A stretch of 23,469 bases of DNA. Source: JANLQX01 sp043775075 (lineage in GTDB: Bacteria > Actinomycetota > Acidimicrobiia > Acidimicrobiales > JANYDT01). Position 1 is the first letter of the stretch; each line of letters opens with the position of its first letter. This document shows, one piece after another, positions 6,237 to 14,587 of this stretch. The stretch covers positions 1 through 23,469 of the forward strand of contig JAYVSS010000026.1 of the NCBI GenBank assembly GCA_043775075.1, in the 5' to 3' direction. The position numbers and the translations under genes were made by a program. Below the pieces are notes generated by a model. That model worked only from the letters and a program-made list of their open reading frames with translations. It had not been told where the DNA came from and did not search any database.

Positions 6237-7433
6237 TTACCTCTGGCCAATGTCTTTCAGGAGCTCGACGAACCAGGGAGTGGCCGGGTCGAAGTGTTTG
6301 CCACCCTTGATACGGGGGAACTCGATGGCCCGAAGTTCTCCGCCTCGCTCTTCGTCGTGACCGATTACCCCGCTCACCCGATCAAGACCGGACTGGACAG
6401 CAAACGCCACCATTGCGGCGATCAGAGCGAGGTCCTCGGCGTTCGCTGGAGCCGAACGGGCGAAATATCCGGACTTCTGCACCTGGGCCTTTTCCGCCCC
6501 GACGAGATCGGCAAACTTCTTGGAGAACCAGCCACCGACGTTAACCTTGTCGAGCCGCACGTGACCGAACGCATCGCGGTCCACTTCCCCGCCGGCGGCA
6601 AGGATTTCCTTGACGATGTCCTCAACGCCCGCTCCCTCGCTCACAAACACGTTGGCGCAGCCCTTACGGTCGATGACTGCTCGCAATCGGGCGGCCTCAG
6701 CGGCGATGTCAACGGAGGACTCGGGCACGTACACGGCATCGATATCGAGCATTGCGGCGTCCATCCCGAACGCCGGAGCAACCTCGTCCGAACGCGCTGC
6801 CAGGCGCTGGCGGTAGACCTGGGCCGTGGCCGCCGTCAGCCACCCACAGTTGCGCCCCATGACCTCATGAATGATCAACGATCGCGGGTTGGCGGTACCT
6901 TCGAAGACTAAGTGTTCAAAAAATCGTGCACCGTGCTCGGCAGCAGTAAGTGCACCTAGGGTTTGGACGATCGGAGCAACGTCGTTGTCGATCGTCTTCG
7001 GCAATCCGACGACGGTGAGGTTGTAGTTGTGTTCGGCCAGATACGCAGCGAGGTCAGCGGCGGTGGTGTTGGTGTCGTCGCCGCCGATGGTGTGCAACAC
7101 GTCCACACCGTCGGTCGACAAGCGCTCGGCAGCAACCTGCAGAGGGTTTTCACCATCGCTGACGAGCCCGCGCTTGACGCAATCGGCCACGTTGGTGAGC
7201 TTCACTCGGCTGTTGCCGATCGGACTGCCGCCGAGGCCGTGGAGGAAATGAGCCTGGGACCGTCCATCGACCCCGATCACGAAGGAATCGCCCGTTAGCA
7301 GCCCGGCATAACCATCGCGATAGGCGATGATTTCAGCGTCCGGGGCCATGCGCGAATAGGTGTCAACCAGTGCGCCCACGGCGGACGAAAGACACGGAGC
7401 AAGACCGCCGGCGGTGAGCAGAGCAATACGCAC
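6237..7433 (-). CDS. pfp: pyrophosphate-dependent 6-phosphofructokinase
   Basis: Phosphofructokinase-family enzyme of 398 residues that phosphorylates fructose 6-phosphate at C1 (reversible if PPi is used). GGDDTN at 117-122 has Asp120 where ATP enzymes have Gly, and PKTIDND at 145-151 has Lys146 where ATP enzymes have Gly. Both are the known signatures of PPi-dependent members. MGRNCGWL at 192-199 is the fructose-6-phosphate binding motif. The N-terminus reads ALLTAGGLAPCLS rather than the usual GGDxPGxN, as in several PPi-type enzymes. The GTG start has GAGGGG 6 nt upstream. It is transcribed divergently from glpK across 182 bp, so both ends of triose/glycerol metabolism may share a control region. 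I see no clear operator there. Confidence 0.92.
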   Translation of the reverse strand: MRIALLTAGGLAPCLSSAVGALVDTYSRMAPDAEIIAYRDGYAGLLTGDSFVIGVDGRSQAHFLHGLGGSPIGNSRVKLTNVADCVKRGLVSDGENPLQVAAERLSTDGVDVLHTIGGDDTNTTAADLAAYLAEHNYNLTVVGLPKTIDNDVAPIVQTLGALTAAEHGARFFEHLVFEGTANPRSLIIHEVMGRNCGWLTAATAQVYRQRLAARSDEVAPAFGMDAAMLDIDAVYVPESSVDIAAEAARLRAVIDRKGCANVFVSEGAGVEDIVKEILAAGGEVDRDAFGHVRLDKVNVGGWFSKKFADLVGAEKAQVQKSGYFARSAPANAEDLALIAAMVAFAVQSGLDRVSGVIGHDEERGGELRAIEFPRIKGGKHFDPATPWFVELLKDIGQR

Positions 7434-7615
7434 AAAACGCCCCTCGGGGAACAGCGGCGCATCGCCCTAGCGATCGCCGTCAACGAACAATGAACGCCGA
7501 AAACGATAGTCGGCCCGATGACCGCAGCGGGCCGCGCCGGCGCCACACGACAGCTCTTTCCAGCCGGGCTACGGTGTCCCTTTTCGGGAAACCGGGGTAT
7601 CCGTTGGGGGATTTA

Positions 7616-9121
7616 GTGAGCACAGTCGTCGTTGCCATTGATGCTGGGACAACCGGCGTGCGAGCCGTTGCTATGAACGAGGCGGGCCGTCCGGTGGGAT
7701 CGTCGTATCAGGAATTCACTCAGTTCTTTCCTCAGCCGGGCTGGGTGGAACACGATGCCATCGAGATCTGGAACGCCGTCGCCGCGGTGACCCGCGACCT
7801 CGTGGCCCATCACCTTCCGGCCGACGCCACCGTTGCCGCCATTGGCATCACCAACCAGCGAGAGACCGTCCTGGCCTGGGACCGGGCCACGGGTTTTCCC
7901 CACGCCCGGGCAATCGTGTGGCAGGACCGGCGCACGGCCAATCGCTGCGACGACCTGACCGCCGATGGATTTCTTCCCACCGTCCGAGCGACGACCGGAC
8001 TCGTCCTTGATCCTTACTTTTCGGCGAGCAAAGTTGAGTGGCTTCTGAGCGACGGCGGCGTTCCCGTCCATCCCAATCTGGCGATCGGCACGATCGACGA
8101 TTGGTTGTTGTGGAACCTCACCGGCGGGATTCGAGGTGGCCTCCATGTCACCGACCCCTCCAACGCCTCCCGCACAATGCTGTACGACCTGCGTACCCAT
8201 GCATGGTCGCCTGAGCTTTGCGACACGTTCGGTGTGCCGATGACCTCCCTCGGCGAAGTGCGAGCGAGTGCCGGACGACTCGGTGCGGTGCATGCCGATG
8301 CGCTCGGCGGGGTGCTCGCCGGAGTACCGGTCAGCGGCATCCTTGGCGATCAGCAGGCGGCGTTGTTCGGTCAGGCGTGCGTCCATCCGGGGATGGCGAA
8401 GAACACCTACGGAACCGGCAGCTTCGTGTTGCTGAATGTGGGCCCGGAGTTACCCGCCCCGTCCGAAGGTCTCCTCACCACGGTGGCGTGGGATCTTGGC
8501 GCACACGGCCCGTTCACATACGCATTGGAGGGTTCGGTGTTTGTTACCGGCGCGGCAATTCAGTGGTTGCGTGATGGGCTGCAGATCATCTCGTCGGCCT
8601 CGGAAGTCGGCCCGCTCGCGGCGTCGGTCGACTCAACGGACGGCGTGTATTTCGTGCCCGCCTTCGCCGGATTGGGGAGTCCGCATTGGGATCCATATGC
8701 GCGCGGGACAATCGTCGGACTCACGCGCGGGATAGGACGCGCGCATATTGCCCGCGCCGTGGTCGAGTCGATTGCGTTCCAGGTGCGCGATGTCGTGGAC
8801 GCGATGACTCGGGCGTCGGGAAAGGCATTGAAGGAATTGCGCGTCGACGGAGGTGCGTCGGTCATGGACCTGCTGCTCCAGTTGCAGGCCGACCAGTTGG
8901 GCGTGAGGGTATGTCGCCCAGTCGTGACCGAGTGCACCGCCCTCGGTGCGGCGTTTGCCGCCGGGCTGGCCGAAGGAGTGTGGAGTTCCGTCCCCGAGGT
9001 CGGGGCAAGCTGGGCCGAGGAAGCGCAGTTTCAGCCCGCTGTCGGACGCCTCACGGCTGACGCCGCCCATCACACGTGGACCCGTGCCGTAGACCGCAGT
9101 CGTGCCTGGGTCACGCCCTAG
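7616..9121 (+). CDS. glpK: glycerol kinase
   Basis: FGGY-family kinase of 501 residues that converts glycerol and ATP to sn-glycerol 3-phosphate. The N-terminal phosphate loop is AIDAGTTGVRAV. GITNQRET carries R82 and E83, and GDQQAALFGQ carries D245; these correspond to the glycerol-binding Arg83, Glu84 and Asp245 of E. coli GlpK. IDDWLLWNLTGG and the FGGY signature around NTYGTGSFVLLN are also present. The start is the GTG with GGGGGA 4 nt upstream, because the fold begins VSTVVVAIDAG; the frame is open upstream to 7490, but that part has no similarity. It is divergent from the phosphofructokinase and convergent with the ACT-domain gene. Whether the usual fructose-1,6-bisphosphate regulation applies cannot be judged here. 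Confidence 0.95.
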   Translation: MSTVVVAIDAGTTGVRAVAMNEAGRPVGSSYQEFTQFFPQPGWVEHDAIEIWNAVAAVTRDLVAHHLPADATVAAIGITNQRETVLAWDRATGFPHARAIVWQDRRTANRCDDLTADGFLPTVRATTGLVLDPYFSASKVEWLLSDGGVPVHPNLAIGTIDDWLLWNLTGGIRGGLHVTDPSNASRTMLYDLRTHAWSPELCDTFGVPMTSLGEVRASAGRLGAVHADALGGVLAGVPVSGILGDQQAALFGQACVHPGMAKNTYGTGSFVLLNVGPELPAPSEGLLTTVAWDLGAHGPFTYALEGSVFVTGAAIQWLRDGLQIISSASEVGPLAASVDSTDGVYFVPAFAGLGSPHWDPYARGTIVGLTRGIGRAHIARAVVESIAFQVRDVVDAMTRASGKALKELRVDGGASVMDLLLQLQADQLGVRVCRPVVTECTALGAAFAAGLAEGVWSSVPEVGASWAEEAQFQPAVGRLTADAAHHTWTRAVDRSRAWVTP

Positions 9122-9145
9122 GTGGTTCGAGCCGGCTCCGTTCCG

Positions 9146-9177
9146 GGGTGGGGCGGCGTTTTCTGGGTGGGGCGGCG
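9146..9177. repeat. 13-bp G-rich direct repeat between convergent genes
   Basis: GGGTGGGGCGGCG occurs at 9146-9158 and again at 9165-9177, separated by TTTTCT, in the 68-bp gap between the glpK stop and the ACT-domain gene stop. The G runs might form a G-quadruplex; no standard terminator is visible in the gap. Confidence 0.8.
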
Positions 9178-9189
9178 CGGCCGCGGACC

Positions 9190-9834
9190 CTATCGACGGA
9201 CGAGTTCGCTCCAGCGGGCGTCGGCGATACGGACGAGTGCGGTGAGTTGGTGGCGCTCACGAGCGCGGAAGGGACGACCGCCACGGCCGAGCACGAGGGT
9301 GAGGTCGGCCCCGTCCAGGGTGGACCACGCAATGTCCGCGGGGCCCGACTCCCCCGACGCAACTCGCATCGACGCCCGGCTCCCCGACACGAACGCCGAA
9401 ATCCACGGAACCTCGGGGGCTTTCCCGACCACGGCCAACGGCTCGGAGCTCTCGGCCGAGATGACCGCTGCCCATTCCGCTTCAAATCCACGGCTCGCCC
9501 GGTCGGCCAGCGCGCGCAAGAGCGAATCGGCTGTAGGCGCCTCAACTAAGGCAAGCGCAGTATCCAGGGCGTCCTGGCGCGGGTCACGGACCTCCACCCC
9601 AATCGGGCGCATGTCCTCCACATCGACGCCGTCCACCTCACGGAGTTCGCGAGCAAGAAGGTCGAGCAGCGAACGGTCAGGAAGCTCGACGATCAACTCG
9701 TCGATTGCCCGGCCTGCGCCGCGCTCAAGAATATCGATGCCCACCAGGTCACCCCCAACAGCTCCAATGCGACTGGCGACCTGACCAAGCGCACCGGGTC
9801 GATCCGGTAGCCAAATGCGAACGACGAAAATCAT
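9190..9834 (-). CDS. ACT domain protein with a C-terminal GAF-like region
   Basis: This 214-residue protein begins with an ACT domain, a small-molecule sensing fold that often binds amino acids (MIFVVRIWLPDRPGALGQVASRIGAVGGDLVGIDILERG, residues 1-40, continuing to about 75). A linker (PIGVEVRDPRQDA) leads to a second domain (about 88-214) with helices and strands resembling a GAF fold, ending LVLGRGGRPFRARERHQLTALVRIADARW. No catalytic domain is attached, so it may be a regulatory protein; its partner and ligand are unknown. The ATG is chosen because the ACT fold begins right there; the frame is open upstream to 9909 but overlaps plsC. It lies 61 nt downstream of plsC on the same strand. Confidence 0.8.
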   Translation of the reverse strand: MIFVVRIWLPDRPGALGQVASRIGAVGGDLVGIDILERGAGRAIDELIVELPDRSLLDLLARELREVDGVDVEDMRPIGVEVRDPRQDALDTALALVEAPTADSLLRALADRASRGFEAEWAAVISAESSEPLAVVGKAPEVPWISAFVSGSRASMRVASGESGPADIAWSTLDGADLTLVLGRGGRPFRARERHQLTALVRIADARWSELVRR

Positions 9835-9895
9835 TGCGGTCAGTCTTTCGTCTTTACGTCTTGTAGTGCGTACCCGACTGAGGTCACGCTCCTGG

Positions 9896-10657
9896 TCAGG
9901 CAGACGCACTCATCGAGCCGGCGCCAACGAGAACTGACGACGAGTGAGAAAGCGACGCCGGCGCCGAGCGGACAATTGCCGGAGCGGGATCGCCAACCAC
10001 ATGGTCTGCGCCCTTCTTCGGGGCGTAGGAGTTGACGTAGTCCTGACCGGAAAGCTCGCGAAGTTCGAACATGATTTCGTCGGTTATCTGACGAAGAGCG
10101 AGTGGATCGTCTCGGCGAGTTTCAAACCGGCTGAAGTCAAGAGGACGAGAAAATTTAATGGTGATAGGAGCGCCGAAATTCGGCTTCACCTGCCCGATTG
10201 GTTGCGCCTCCCTGGTGCCCATCATCGCCACAGCAATGACTGGGGTATGACAGTCGAGGGCCAAGCGGGCCACGCCGGTCCGTCCCTTATACAGGCGTCC
10301 ATCGGGCGAGCGTGTACCTTCGGGATAGATGCCAAACACACCGTCGGCATCGAGCACTTCCTTGGCTGACTCCAACGCCCGTTGGGACGCGGCACCGCCG
10401 CCACGCTTGATCGGAATTTGCCCCATCAATTTGAAGAACCAGGCGGTCTTACGTTGCTCGAAATACTCGGCTTTGGCGACGAAGGTGACACGTCGTTTTA
10501 AAACTAGGGGCAAGAAGATCGAATCGGAAAACGACAGATGATTACTGGCAAGAATTAACGGTCCTCCAGCCGGAACGTGCTCGATACCTTCCACCCGAAC
10601 CTTGAAAAGCAGACGGAGAATCGGCCCGAGAATCGCCTTCATGATCCGATATGCCAT
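9896..10657 (-). CDS. plsC: 1-acyl-sn-glycerol-3-phosphate acyltransferase
   Basis: PlsC-family membrane-associated acyltransferase of 253 residues that makes phosphatidic acid from lysophosphatidic acid. The catalytic HX4D motif is NHLSFSD with H40 and D45. The acyl-acceptor motif YPEGTRSPDG is at 111-120, and IPIKRGGG (about 81-88) is the block between them. The N-terminal hydrophobic helix (AILGPILRLLF) suggests membrane association. The C-terminal 30 residues are Ser/Ala-rich and probably disordered. The ATG has no Shine-Dalgarno site; TACACT lies 6 nt upstream, so the mRNA may be leaderless. From memory, plsC, an SRPBCC gene and pimB' lie close together in M. tuberculosis (Rv2182c, Rv2185c, Rv2188c), as here. 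Exact acyl acceptor within the family is inferred. Confidence 0.92.
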   Translation of the reverse strand: MAYRIMKAILGPILRLLFKVRVEGIEHVPAGGPLILASNHLSFSDSIFLPLVLKRRVTFVAKAEYFEQRKTAWFFKLMGQIPIKRGGGAASQRALESAKEVLDADGVFGIYPEGTRSPDGRLYKGRTGVARLALDCHTPVIAVAMMGTREAQPIGQVKPNFGAPITIKFSRPLDFSRFETRRDDPLALRQITDEIMFELRELSGQDYVNSYAPKKGADHVVGDPAPAIVRSAPASLSHSSSVLVGAGSMSASA

Positions 10658-10663
10658 GAGCCG

Positions 10664-10669
10664 AGTGTA
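10664..10669 (-). promoter_or_regulatory. candidate -10 box for a leaderless plsC mRNA
   Basis: On the minus strand TACACT is followed by CGGCTC (6 nt) and the ATG at 10657. The gene has no purine-rich ribosome binding site, which supports leaderless initiation. A TTGACC lies only 9 nt upstream of the hexamer, too near to be its -35. Confidence 0.5.
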
Positions 10670-10853
10670 AGGGACGCGGGTCAAGCGGTGTCGGGTCCAT
10701 GGCACATGTCACGGGCCGTTCATCGAGTGGACACAGAATTCCGCTCGGTTCGACCCGATGCGGCGCGACCGAAAGAATCAGAATGAGCGTTTGCGCGATC
10801 GTTCAGATATTCGCTTTCAATCCGGCTTCGTCACCGGGGATTTGAGCGGTCGT

Positions 10854-10883
10854 TTGGACAATGATGCTGCTCATCCCTACCGT
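10854..10883 (+). promoter_or_regulatory. promoter of the TetR gene (leaderless geometry)
   Basis: TTGGAC (10854-10859) and TACCGT (10878-10883) are separated by 18 nt and look like a -35/-10 pair. The -10 lies 6 nt (GTCCAC) before the ATG at 10890, and no Shine-Dalgarno sequence precedes that ATG. This is the most complete promoter in the window. Confidence 0.55.
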
Positions 10884-10889
10884 GTCCAC

Positions 10890-11495
10890 ATGGAACGTCG
10901 GCTGACCCAACGAGGACGCGAAAGGCGCGCCACCTTGATGGGTGCCGCCGCACGCCGTTTCGCCGAGCAGGGATATCACCAGACGTCCGTGGCGGAGATA
11001 GTCGACGAGTTGGCGGTCGGTAAGGGAGTCTTTTATTGGTACTTCGAATCCAAAGAGGAACTCTTTTGCGAAATCTTGCGCGATGCGCAACTTTCGCTTC
11101 GACGCCGCCAGCAACACACCTTGGCGACGGCAACTGAACCGCTAGAGAAAATCACCCTCGGGATACTCGGGACGATGCGCTGGCTCGATGAGAACCGCCA
11201 TATGTTCAATCTCTTCCAATTCGCCGCCACCGAAGTGGCCTTTCTGCCTGTCCTTCGCCAAGGCGCTGATGTCGGGGCGGCGGATACGACGCGCCATATC
11301 AAGGACGCCATGCTCGCCGGTGCGATTCCCGACGGTGATCCCGAGTTTCTGACTCACGCCGTCATCGGGGTAACAAACGAACTAGCTCGGCGATTCATCC
11401 AGACACGCCGCGAGGAGCCAGACGTGGTGGCCGCGTCAGCGACGGCGTTTGTGCTGAACGGACTACTCGGGCTCAACGACCGAGTGGGGCGGTAG
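10890..11495 (+). CDS. TetR/AcrR family transcriptional regulator
   Basis: This 201-residue protein has a TetR-type helix-turn-helix at residues 8-60 (RERRATLMGAAARRFAEQGYHQTSVAEIVDELAVGKGVFYWYFESKEELF). It is a clear match to the family pattern of a first helix, then TS..I, then G.FYWYF..KE.L. The C-terminal ligand-binding and dimerisation domain (about 61-201) is helical and diverse, so the ligand is unknown. The ATG is chosen because TetR similarity starts just after it and a -35/-10 pair ends 6 nt before it; the frame is open upstream to 10758 without similarity. It is divergent from plsC, so it may control plsC and its own expression. I see no convincing palindromic operator in the 232-bp gap. 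Confidence 0.92.
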   Translation: MERRLTQRGRERRATLMGAAARRFAEQGYHQTSVAEIVDELAVGKGVFYWYFESKEELFCEILRDAQLSLRRRQQHTLATATEPLEKITLGILGTMRWLDENRHMFNLFQFAATEVAFLPVLRQGADVGAADTTRHIKDAMLAGAIPDGDPEFLTHAVIGVTNELARRFIQTRREEPDVVAASATAFVLNGLLGLNDRVGR

Positions 11496-11524
11496 GGACG
11501 CTCACTCGGTACATCCGGAAATGG

Positions 11525-11974
11525 TCAGGCGGTGGCGGCGTTTTCGACGCGGTGTTTGAGTTCGCGCAGCGCCGTGGTGATGATCTTGCCCTCGGCCCGG
11601 CGCTTCACGAAACCAGGAATCGGCACGACGAGATCGACCGCCAAGTGGTAGGTGACGTCGGTCGAACGGTCTGGCGCCTCGACGAAGGTGTAGCTCCCTT
11701 CGAGAGCCCGCATGATGTCGCCCTCCACCAACGTCCACGAGATGACGTCGGAGGCTTCGCTGTAGTTGTAAGCGAGCAGATAACCAGCGCTTCGTCCCAT
11801 CGCCGCGGCGCGAAACGCGACTTTCGTGGCGCGACCCTGCTCATCGCGGTCGATGACGATCGCCGCCTTAATGTCTGGAGCCCACTCGGGATACCGCTCA
11901 AAGTCGAGAATCGTCTCGATACAACGATCAATTGACGCCGCGACGTTGAGGTGTTCGGTGGTCTGTTCAGCCAT
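11525..11974 (-). CDS. SRPBCC family protein of the Rv2185c type
   Basis: This 149-residue SRPBCC/polyketide cyclase-like protein starts MAEQTTEHLNVAASIDRCIETILDFERYPEWAPDIKAAIV, with the YPEW segment common in coenzyme Q-binding COQ10/START-type relatives. It ends in a long amphipathic helix (RRAEGKIITTALRELKHRVE). It likely binds a lipid or other hydrophobic ligand. Position beside a PimB-like gene and near plsC parallels Rv2185c (TB16.3) in M. tuberculosis, as I recall it, hinting at a role in envelope lipids; the function is not known. The ATG has GAGAGA 4 nt upstream; an upstream extension of the frame to 12112 has no similarity. The 186-nt gap to pimB has a TTGACA but no matching -10 at the right distance. 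Confidence 0.85.
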   Translation of the reverse strand: MAEQTTEHLNVAASIDRCIETILDFERYPEWAPDIKAAIVIDRDEQGRATKVAFRAAAMGRSAGYLLAYNYSEASDVISWTLVEGDIMRALEGSYTFVEAPDRSTDVTYHLAVDLVVPIPGFVKRRAEGKIITTALRELKHRVENAATA

Positions 11975-12160
11975 GGCGTCTCTCTTCACGTCCCGAAGGG
12001 TTCGAGGAAGCCGAGCGTAGTATCGGGGTTCGTCGAGGTGGTGGTTGCCAACAATTAGCGGGGGAAATGCGCCGATGATTGACGCCGCCGATGTCTGCGG
12101 ACCGTTTGTCAACGGGGAACTCGTTGGGTGGGCCCCATCGCCAGTTGTGAAGAACTCGCC

Positions 12161-13375
12161 CTAGCGGCGAAACGGGGGAAGGGTTGCCTCGATTGCGGCG
12201 AGGGTATGGCTGAGTTTGGTGGCGAGCACGTTGTAACTCAGTTCGTTCAGGCAACGCTGGCGGCCAGCGGCACCGAGGCGAGCGCGAAGGTCGGCGTCGC
12301 CAAGCAATGTCATAAGCGCGCTGGTGGCTTGGGCAAGTGACCGCGGATCAACAACGAAACCTGTTTCGCCATCGATCACCGCTTCGTGTGACCCTCCACT
12401 GCGGCCAGCAAGCTGCGGGGTGCCCGACGCCGCTGCCTCCACGAATACAATTCCGAATCCCTCCTGCTCAAGGCCGCCCCAACGGTTGCGACACAACATC
12501 GCGAACACATCAGCGCTTCGATGCAAGGCGCGCAGCTCATCGTCGCCTACTCGTCCGAGGAACGTGATGTTGAGCTGGGTGGCTTTGTCCGTGGTCATCA
12601 CCCGGTGCGCGACCTTTTCCAGGCGATCACGATCGCGCCCAGCGCCCGCCACGGCAATAGTAAGCGAGCGTATCTTCTCTTTATTCATCCCAGCTTCGGC
12701 CGCCCGACGCTGGGCCACGGCTGCGGCTGCCACGAATACTGTGTCGAAACCCTTACGCGGCACCAAGCGGCTGGCGCACACGATCACGTCGCCCACATCG
12801 GTAGTGGGCAATCTGAGGCGGGTGCGGATGGCGTTGCGCTCCTCCGTCGAGCCGATGGGGTGGAACCCGTCGGTGTCGACGCCGGGCGGGATCACCGTTG
12901 CGACGAGGGAGCGACCGACGCAACGCTCGGCTTCGGCCAGCGGATACCCCCCAGCGGCGATCACGTGGATAGCACCGTCGAGGACGCGAGCAAGCGTCTG
13001 CTTCAATCCGGGAAGGCGACCGGGAACAGTGACCTCGGCCCCGTGCAGCACCACTGCGTACGGTAGGCCGGCCTTGGCCAGGGCCGGACCGATGATCCCC
13101 AGCGGCACGGCTGGATCGAGCACGGCGAGCGATGCACCGGTCTGCTCCGCCAGCGCCAACACCCGTCTCGTCACTGCCGGAGTGGGCAACAACACCTTGC
13201 GTCGGCACCGAACGATAGGCATCGGCGCAAGGCGATCAAATTCGACGGTCCCGGCGTAGGGCGTGGTGAAGACGCTGGCCTGACCCGCCGGGAGACGACG
13301 CCACAGTTCCCACAGATACGACTGGATGCCGCCGATCTTCGGGGGGAAGTCATTGGTAACGAGGAGGTGGGCCAT
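12161..13375 (-). CDS. pimB: PimB-like GT4 glycosyltransferase (PI-mannoside mannosyltransferase)
   Basis: GT-B fold, family GT4 glycosyltransferase of 404 residues. The N-terminal acceptor-binding loop is LLVTNDFPPKIGGIQSYL. The sugar-nucleotide site includes ASRLVPRKGFD (R203, K208), and the EX7E motif is E305 to E313 in EQEGFGIVFVEA. This pattern is very close to mycobacterial PimB' (Rv2188c), which uses GDP-mannose to add the second mannose to phosphatidylinositol monomannoside at the inner membrane face. The inositol phosphatase and plsC in this window fit a PI-based lipid pathway. The ATG lies 33 nt after the queG stop on the same strand; no strong ribosome binding site is seen. GT4 assignment is firm, while acceptor specificity is inferred from similarity and neighbours. 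Confidence 0.88.
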   Translation of the reverse strand: MAHLLVTNDFPPKIGGIQSYLWELWRRLPAGQASVFTTPYAGTVEFDRLAPMPIVRCRRKVLLPTPAVTRRVLALAEQTGASLAVLDPAVPLGIIGPALAKAGLPYAVVLHGAEVTVPGRLPGLKQTLARVLDGAIHVIAAGGYPLAEAERCVGRSLVATVIPPGVDTDGFHPIGSTEERNAIRTRLRLPTTDVGDVIVCASRLVPRKGFDTVFVAAAAVAQRRAAEAGMNKEKIRSLTIAVAGAGRDRDRLEKVAHRVMTTDKATQLNITFLGRVGDDELRALHRSADVFAMLCRNRWGGLEQEGFGIVFVEAAASGTPQLAGRSGGSHEAVIDGETGFVVDPRSLAQATSALMTLLGDADLRARLGAAGRQRCLNELSYNVLATKLSHTLAAIEATLPPFRR

Positions 13376-13408
13376 GACGGGCGTCGACCCTACCCGCCGA
13401 CCGATGAA

Positions 13409-14548
13409 TTAGCGGTTGGTCGCCCGGCGGGTCGAGATCGACCGAACGGCGAACGCCGCAGCGTGGCGCACCGCCTCGTCGGCCGACGACGCTCCGGCCG
13501 TGAGAGCGGCGCCAACCCGCCCAGGGATCGACCCATCCGGTTCGAGGCCCACGGTGTTGCCGAGCGCAATCAGGGCGTTGCGACGCAGCACGTTGACATC
13601 GCGGGCGGGGAGGTAGAACCGCCCATGGCGAGCCAGAATCGCCGAGTCGTCGTCGAGCACAAGGTCGACGAGATCGGTGAACGGTTGCGCGCCTGCGTCG
13701 GCCCCGGGCGGCGGGTCGCGACGATCCTGCGTCCGATTGGGCGGGCACACCTCCTGGCAGTCATCGCATCCGTAAATACGGTCGCCTAACGCCTCCAGGA
13801 ACTCGTCGGGGAACGGGCCAGGCCGTTGCGCCAGCCACGCCAGGCATCGCCGGGCATCGACGACACCCGGCGCAACGATGGCCCCGGTAGGGCACCCATC
13901 GATGCAGCGAACACACGACCCACAACCGTCGGCAACGATCTGATCGGCTACCGGAAGCGCCGCGTCGGTCAGCAACGACCCGAGAACAAACCACGAACCG
14001 CGACCAGGAAGCAACAGGTTGGCGTTTTTTCCGAACCATCCGAGCCCGGCCCGGTGAGCCGCCGCCCGATCAACGAGAGTGTTGTCGTCGGCCAGGATGC
14101 GGGTGCGGTAGCCCTCCGCCTTGAGTTCGTGGGCCATGGCTTGCAGGGAGTGACGAAGCGGAGCGTAATGATCCAACCACGAATATCGAGCGATCCGCCC
14201 GGCCGGTTCAGCCGGCATCAATTGATCTGCGCGCTTATAGAAGCGGGCACCGACGATCAGGGTGGCCGCGCCAGGAAGGGCGGCGCCCGGATCAGTGGAA
14301 CGATCGGGATTCTTGTAGGTGAACGCCATTTCGCCGTGCAGACCGCCAGCCTTTCGCTCATGGAGGGCGGCGCGGGCATCGAGAAACGGGGCGGCATCGG
14401 TGGTGCCGACGGCATCGAGGCCCTCGGCCCGGCCAAGGGCGAGAATACGTTCGGCCAACGCCACGTTGTACGCGGACCGTCGCCGCCCCGGAGCGCGGTC
14501 ACCGGCGAACGGCCGTGACCCCTTGATCTCCACCGGTTGCATGCCCAC
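13409..14548 (-). CDS. queG: epoxyqueuosine reductase
   Basis: Cobalamin- and Fe-S-dependent enzyme that reduces epoxyqueuosine to queuosine in tRNA, 379 residues. The first cluster motif is CGSCVRCIDGCP (C209, C212, C215, C219) and the second is CDDCQEVCP (C261, C264, C268), with C235 between them as the expected remaining ligand. The QueG core motif around LVDRAAAHRAGLGWFGKN contains the conserved Asp160. The C-terminal region has a HEAT-like repeat (NVLRRNALIALGN ... DEAVRHAAAFAVRSI), common in longer QueG proteins. The GTG at 14548 has TAAGGT 6 nt upstream; an ATG two codons later is the alternative. It lies 39 nt after vapC and 33 nt before pimB. No other queuosine gene is in the window. 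Confidence 0.93.
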   Translation of the reverse strand: MGMQPVEIKGSRPFAGDRAPGRRRSAYNVALAERILALGRAEGLDAVGTTDAAPFLDARAALHERKAGGLHGEMAFTYKNPDRSTDPGAALPGAATLIVGARFYKRADQLMPAEPAGRIARYSWLDHYAPLRHSLQAMAHELKAEGYRTRILADDNTLVDRAAAHRAGLGWFGKNANLLLPGRGSWFVLGSLLTDAALPVADQIVADGCGSCVRCIDGCPTGAIVAPGVVDARRCLAWLAQRPGPFPDEFLEALGDRIYGCDDCQEVCPPNRTQDRRDPPPGADAGAQPFTDLVDLVLDDDSAILARHGRFYLPARDVNVLRRNALIALGNTVGLEPDGSIPGRVGAALTAGASSADEAVRHAAAFAVRSISTRRATNR

Positions 14549-14554
14549 CCCATC

Positions 14555-14560
14555 ACCTTA
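14555..14560 (-). promoter_or_regulatory. candidate -10 box for a leaderless queG mRNA
   Basis: On the minus strand TAAGGT is followed by GATGGG (6 nt) and the GTG at 14548. It lies in the 39-bp gap after vapC, so queG could be transcribed separately from the toxin-antitoxin pair. AAGG within the box could also serve as a weak ribosome binding site, which makes this the most ambiguous member of the set. Confidence 0.4.
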
Positions 14561-14587
14561 CGGAACAACTCGATTGTTAGGACGTGG

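Noticed and set aside
10770..10825. Imperfect dyad in the plsC-tetR gap considered as a TetR operator
   Set aside because: The arms are short (5-6 bp) and interrupted by unequal loops; not enough to call an operator.
12101..12114. CCGTT-N4-AACGG dyad with TTGACA upstream of the SRPBCC gene
   Set aside because: No -10 hexamer lies at a suitable distance from the TTGACA, so I did not call it a promoter.
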